Positions 63,069 through 64,000 of a stretch of 64,000 nt of DNA are shown piece after piece; within the stretch, counting starts at the first letter, position 1, and each line of letters begins with the position of its first letter. The translations under genes were made by a program, and so were the position numbers. The notes below the pieces were generated by a model. The model saw nothing but the letters and a program-made list of their open reading frames with translations, did not search any database and was not told where the DNA came from. This stretch comes from Allopontixanthobacter sp034376665 (GTDB lineage: Bacteria; Pseudomonadota; Alphaproteobacteria; Sphingomonadales; Sphingomonadaceae), in the NCBI RefSeq assembly GCF_034376665.1, contig NZ_JAXMJI010000067.1:54758-118757 (forward strand). Direction: 5' to 3'.

Positions 63069-63175
63069 CCGATAGGGGGCAACCCCGGGAAAGCTAAATT
63101 CCCGGGAACGGCGTAGCTATGTTCGGGGTTTTTTCCGAGAAATGGCATCTGCGCCGTAAACTATCGGGTTTTTTT
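63069..63175 (+). ncRNA. Candidate structured RNA or attenuator in the dnaA leader
   Basis: Nested complementary segments: outer stem CCGATAG (63069-63075) with CTATCGG (63161-63167), followed by seven T; hairpin CCCGGGAA/TTCCCGGG (63084-63106) with loop AGCTAAA; stem ACGGCG (63108-63113) with CGCCGT (63152-63157); loop AGCTA can pair with TAGCT (63114-63118) as a pseudoknot. Competing pairs exist: GGGG-GCAA-CCCC (63075-63086, GNRA loop) and AACCCCG (63081-63087) with CGGGGTT (63124-63130) before six T. It matches no riboswitch class I recognise. It ends 57 bases before dnaA. Confidence 0.45.
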
Positions 63176-63232
63176 GGATAAAGCGGTGCCGGCGCAATTG
63201 CGGGCAGCGAAGCGGTGGGATCTGGAAATTCG

Positions 63233-64000
63233 ATGGCGAGCAAAGACATGAGCGCGGGTGAGGCCAAACGCAAAGGCAAAGACGACAGCATGGAAGATCT
63301 GGAAGCGGTAAACCTGGCGGCCGATTGGTCCGACATAAGCCAGGGTCTGCGCAAGGATCTTGGCCATCAGCTGCACAGCCAGTGGATCAAGCCGATCCAG
63401 CTGGGCGGTTTCTGCAAGGACACCGGCACGCTGGATCTCTACCTGCCGACGGATTTTTCCGCCAATTGGGTGCAGGACCGCTTTTCCGACCGGCTGTCGC
63501 TCGCGTGGAAGATCGCCCGCAGCGAAGTGCGCCACGTGCGCATTGCGGTCCACCCTGGCCGGCGCAAGCTGCCCGAAATGACGCTGCACGGCGGCGGCTA
63601 TTCCGACGAACTTTCTGGTGCGTTTGGCAGCAACCCCTATGCGGTGGGTCGCCGCCCAGCCAACGACGGCAGCGATCCTTCGCTGATCGCCGCAGGCACC
63701 ATCGGGCAGCAGGGTTTTACCTCGTCGGTCGGTCTCGACCCGTCGCTCACCTTCGCCGCCTTTGTGACCGGCGAGACCAATGTTCTCGGCTGCAACGCAG
63801 CGCAGCGAATGGCGGCGACTGAAACGCCGCAATTCTCGCCGCTCTATCTCAAGGCCGCGACCGGCCAGGGCAAGACGCATCTGCTGCACGCGATCGGCCA
63901 TTCCTATCTGGCCGCGCATCCCCGCGCGCGCATCTTCTACTGCAGCGCCGAACGGTTCATGGTCGAATTCGTCCAGTCGCTGAAACAGAACCAGATGATG
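63233..64000 (+). CDS. dnaA: Chromosomal replication initiator DnaA (3' end cut by window edge)
   Basis: 256 codons are present. Domain I is at about 28-95 (WSDISQGLRKDLGHQLHSQWI), a linker follows with YSDELSGAFGSNPYAVGR, and the AAA+ domain begins near 180 (LTFAAFVTGETN). Walker A is G211-QGKT-215. The DNA-binding domain IV lies beyond the window. DnaA melts the origin with ATP. A short polar N-terminal extension (about 25 residues) precedes domain I. The start is the ATG at 63233; ATGs at codons 6 and 20 are less likely. Confidence 0.95.
   Translation, partial: MASKDMSAGEAKRKGKDDSMEDLEAVNLAADWSDISQGLRKDLGHQLHSQWIKPIQLGGFCKDTGTLDLYLPTDFSANWVQDRFSDRLSLAWKIARSEVRHVRIAVHPGRRKLPEMTLHGGGYSDELSGAFGSNPYAVGRRPANDGSDPSLIAAGTIGQQGFTSSVGLDPSLTFAAFVTGETNVLGCNAAQRMAATETPQFSPLYLKAATGQGKTHLLHAIGHSYLAAHPRARIFYCSAERFMVEFVQSLKQNQMM

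Noticed and set aside
62834..63232. A chromosomal origin next to dnaA
   Set aside because: No cluster of DnaA boxes; the nearest match (TTATCCAAA on the minus strand near 63180) has two mismatches, and alphaproteobacterial origins are often elsewhere.

Overview
The window is a high-GC (roughly 64 %) alphaproteobacterial chromosome segment. Gene content and order (protocatechuate 4,5-cleavage genes of the Sphingobium lig type, a dut-coaBC-ubiB-ubiE-mutM-rpsT-dnaA block, an AcnA aconitase, a short prephenate dehydratase, a TonB-dependent receptor) point to the Sphingomonadales, most likely an Erythrobacteraceae/Novosphingobium-like organism. The genus cannot be fixed from sequence reading alone.

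Region 1 (1-11.2 kb) is an aromatic-acid catabolic island. A truncated AAHS-type MFS transporter is followed by ligI-ligU-ligK on the minus strand, a divergent LysR regulator with two HTH domains, and a tightly overlapping plus-strand operon: a DUF1932 dehydrogenase, ligJ, a VanA-like Rieske demethylase, ligA, ligB, ligC and pobA. Together they can take 4-hydroxybenzoate and probably vanillate through protocatechuate, CHMS, PDC and oxalomesaconate to pyruvate and oxaloacetate. A 16-bp motif of LysR T-N11-A type occurs in both control regions.

Region 2 (11.4-20.7 kb) carries an unassigned oxidative cassette: a PYROXD2/CrtI-like flavoprotein coupled to a Rieske oxygenase, a divergent TetR regulator with a perfect 14-bp palindrome between them, an APC permease and a TonB receptor. 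A TPR-sulfotransferase, a decayed SulP/STAS fragment and tRNA-Gln(CUG) follow.

Region 3 (21-36 kb) is mostly core: ppx/gppA-rlmE, a membrane cytochrome c, pheA, then a six-gene overlapping MoxR operon (DUF4129, DUF4350, MoxR, DUF58, SpoIIM-like, RDD). Next come an isoaspartyl peptidase, a GNAT protein, an orphan bufferin-like DUF2282 peptide behind an ECF-type promoter, a ZntB-like transporter and ispG.

Region 4 (36-51 kb) holds a flavin monooxygenase-like protein, two unrelated L,D-transpeptidase-type proteins, a DMT transporter, acnA, a Ser/Thr/Gly-repeat protein with a PEP-CTERM-like tail, and ruvA/ruvB separated by a ParDE module plus an unknown AT-rich gene. aroC, an Smr protein, mltA and a Tim44-like protein follow.

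Region 5 (51-64 kb) is housekeeping: secB, murJ, trpS, a DUF4136 lipoprotein, dut-coaBC, a DUF4345-like protein, ubiE-ubiB, mutM, rpsT and the first 256 codons of dnaA. A nested set of complementary segments just upstream of dnaA, ending in a T-run, is the best candidate for an undescribed structured RNA. No CRISPR array, insertion sequence or prophage was seen.
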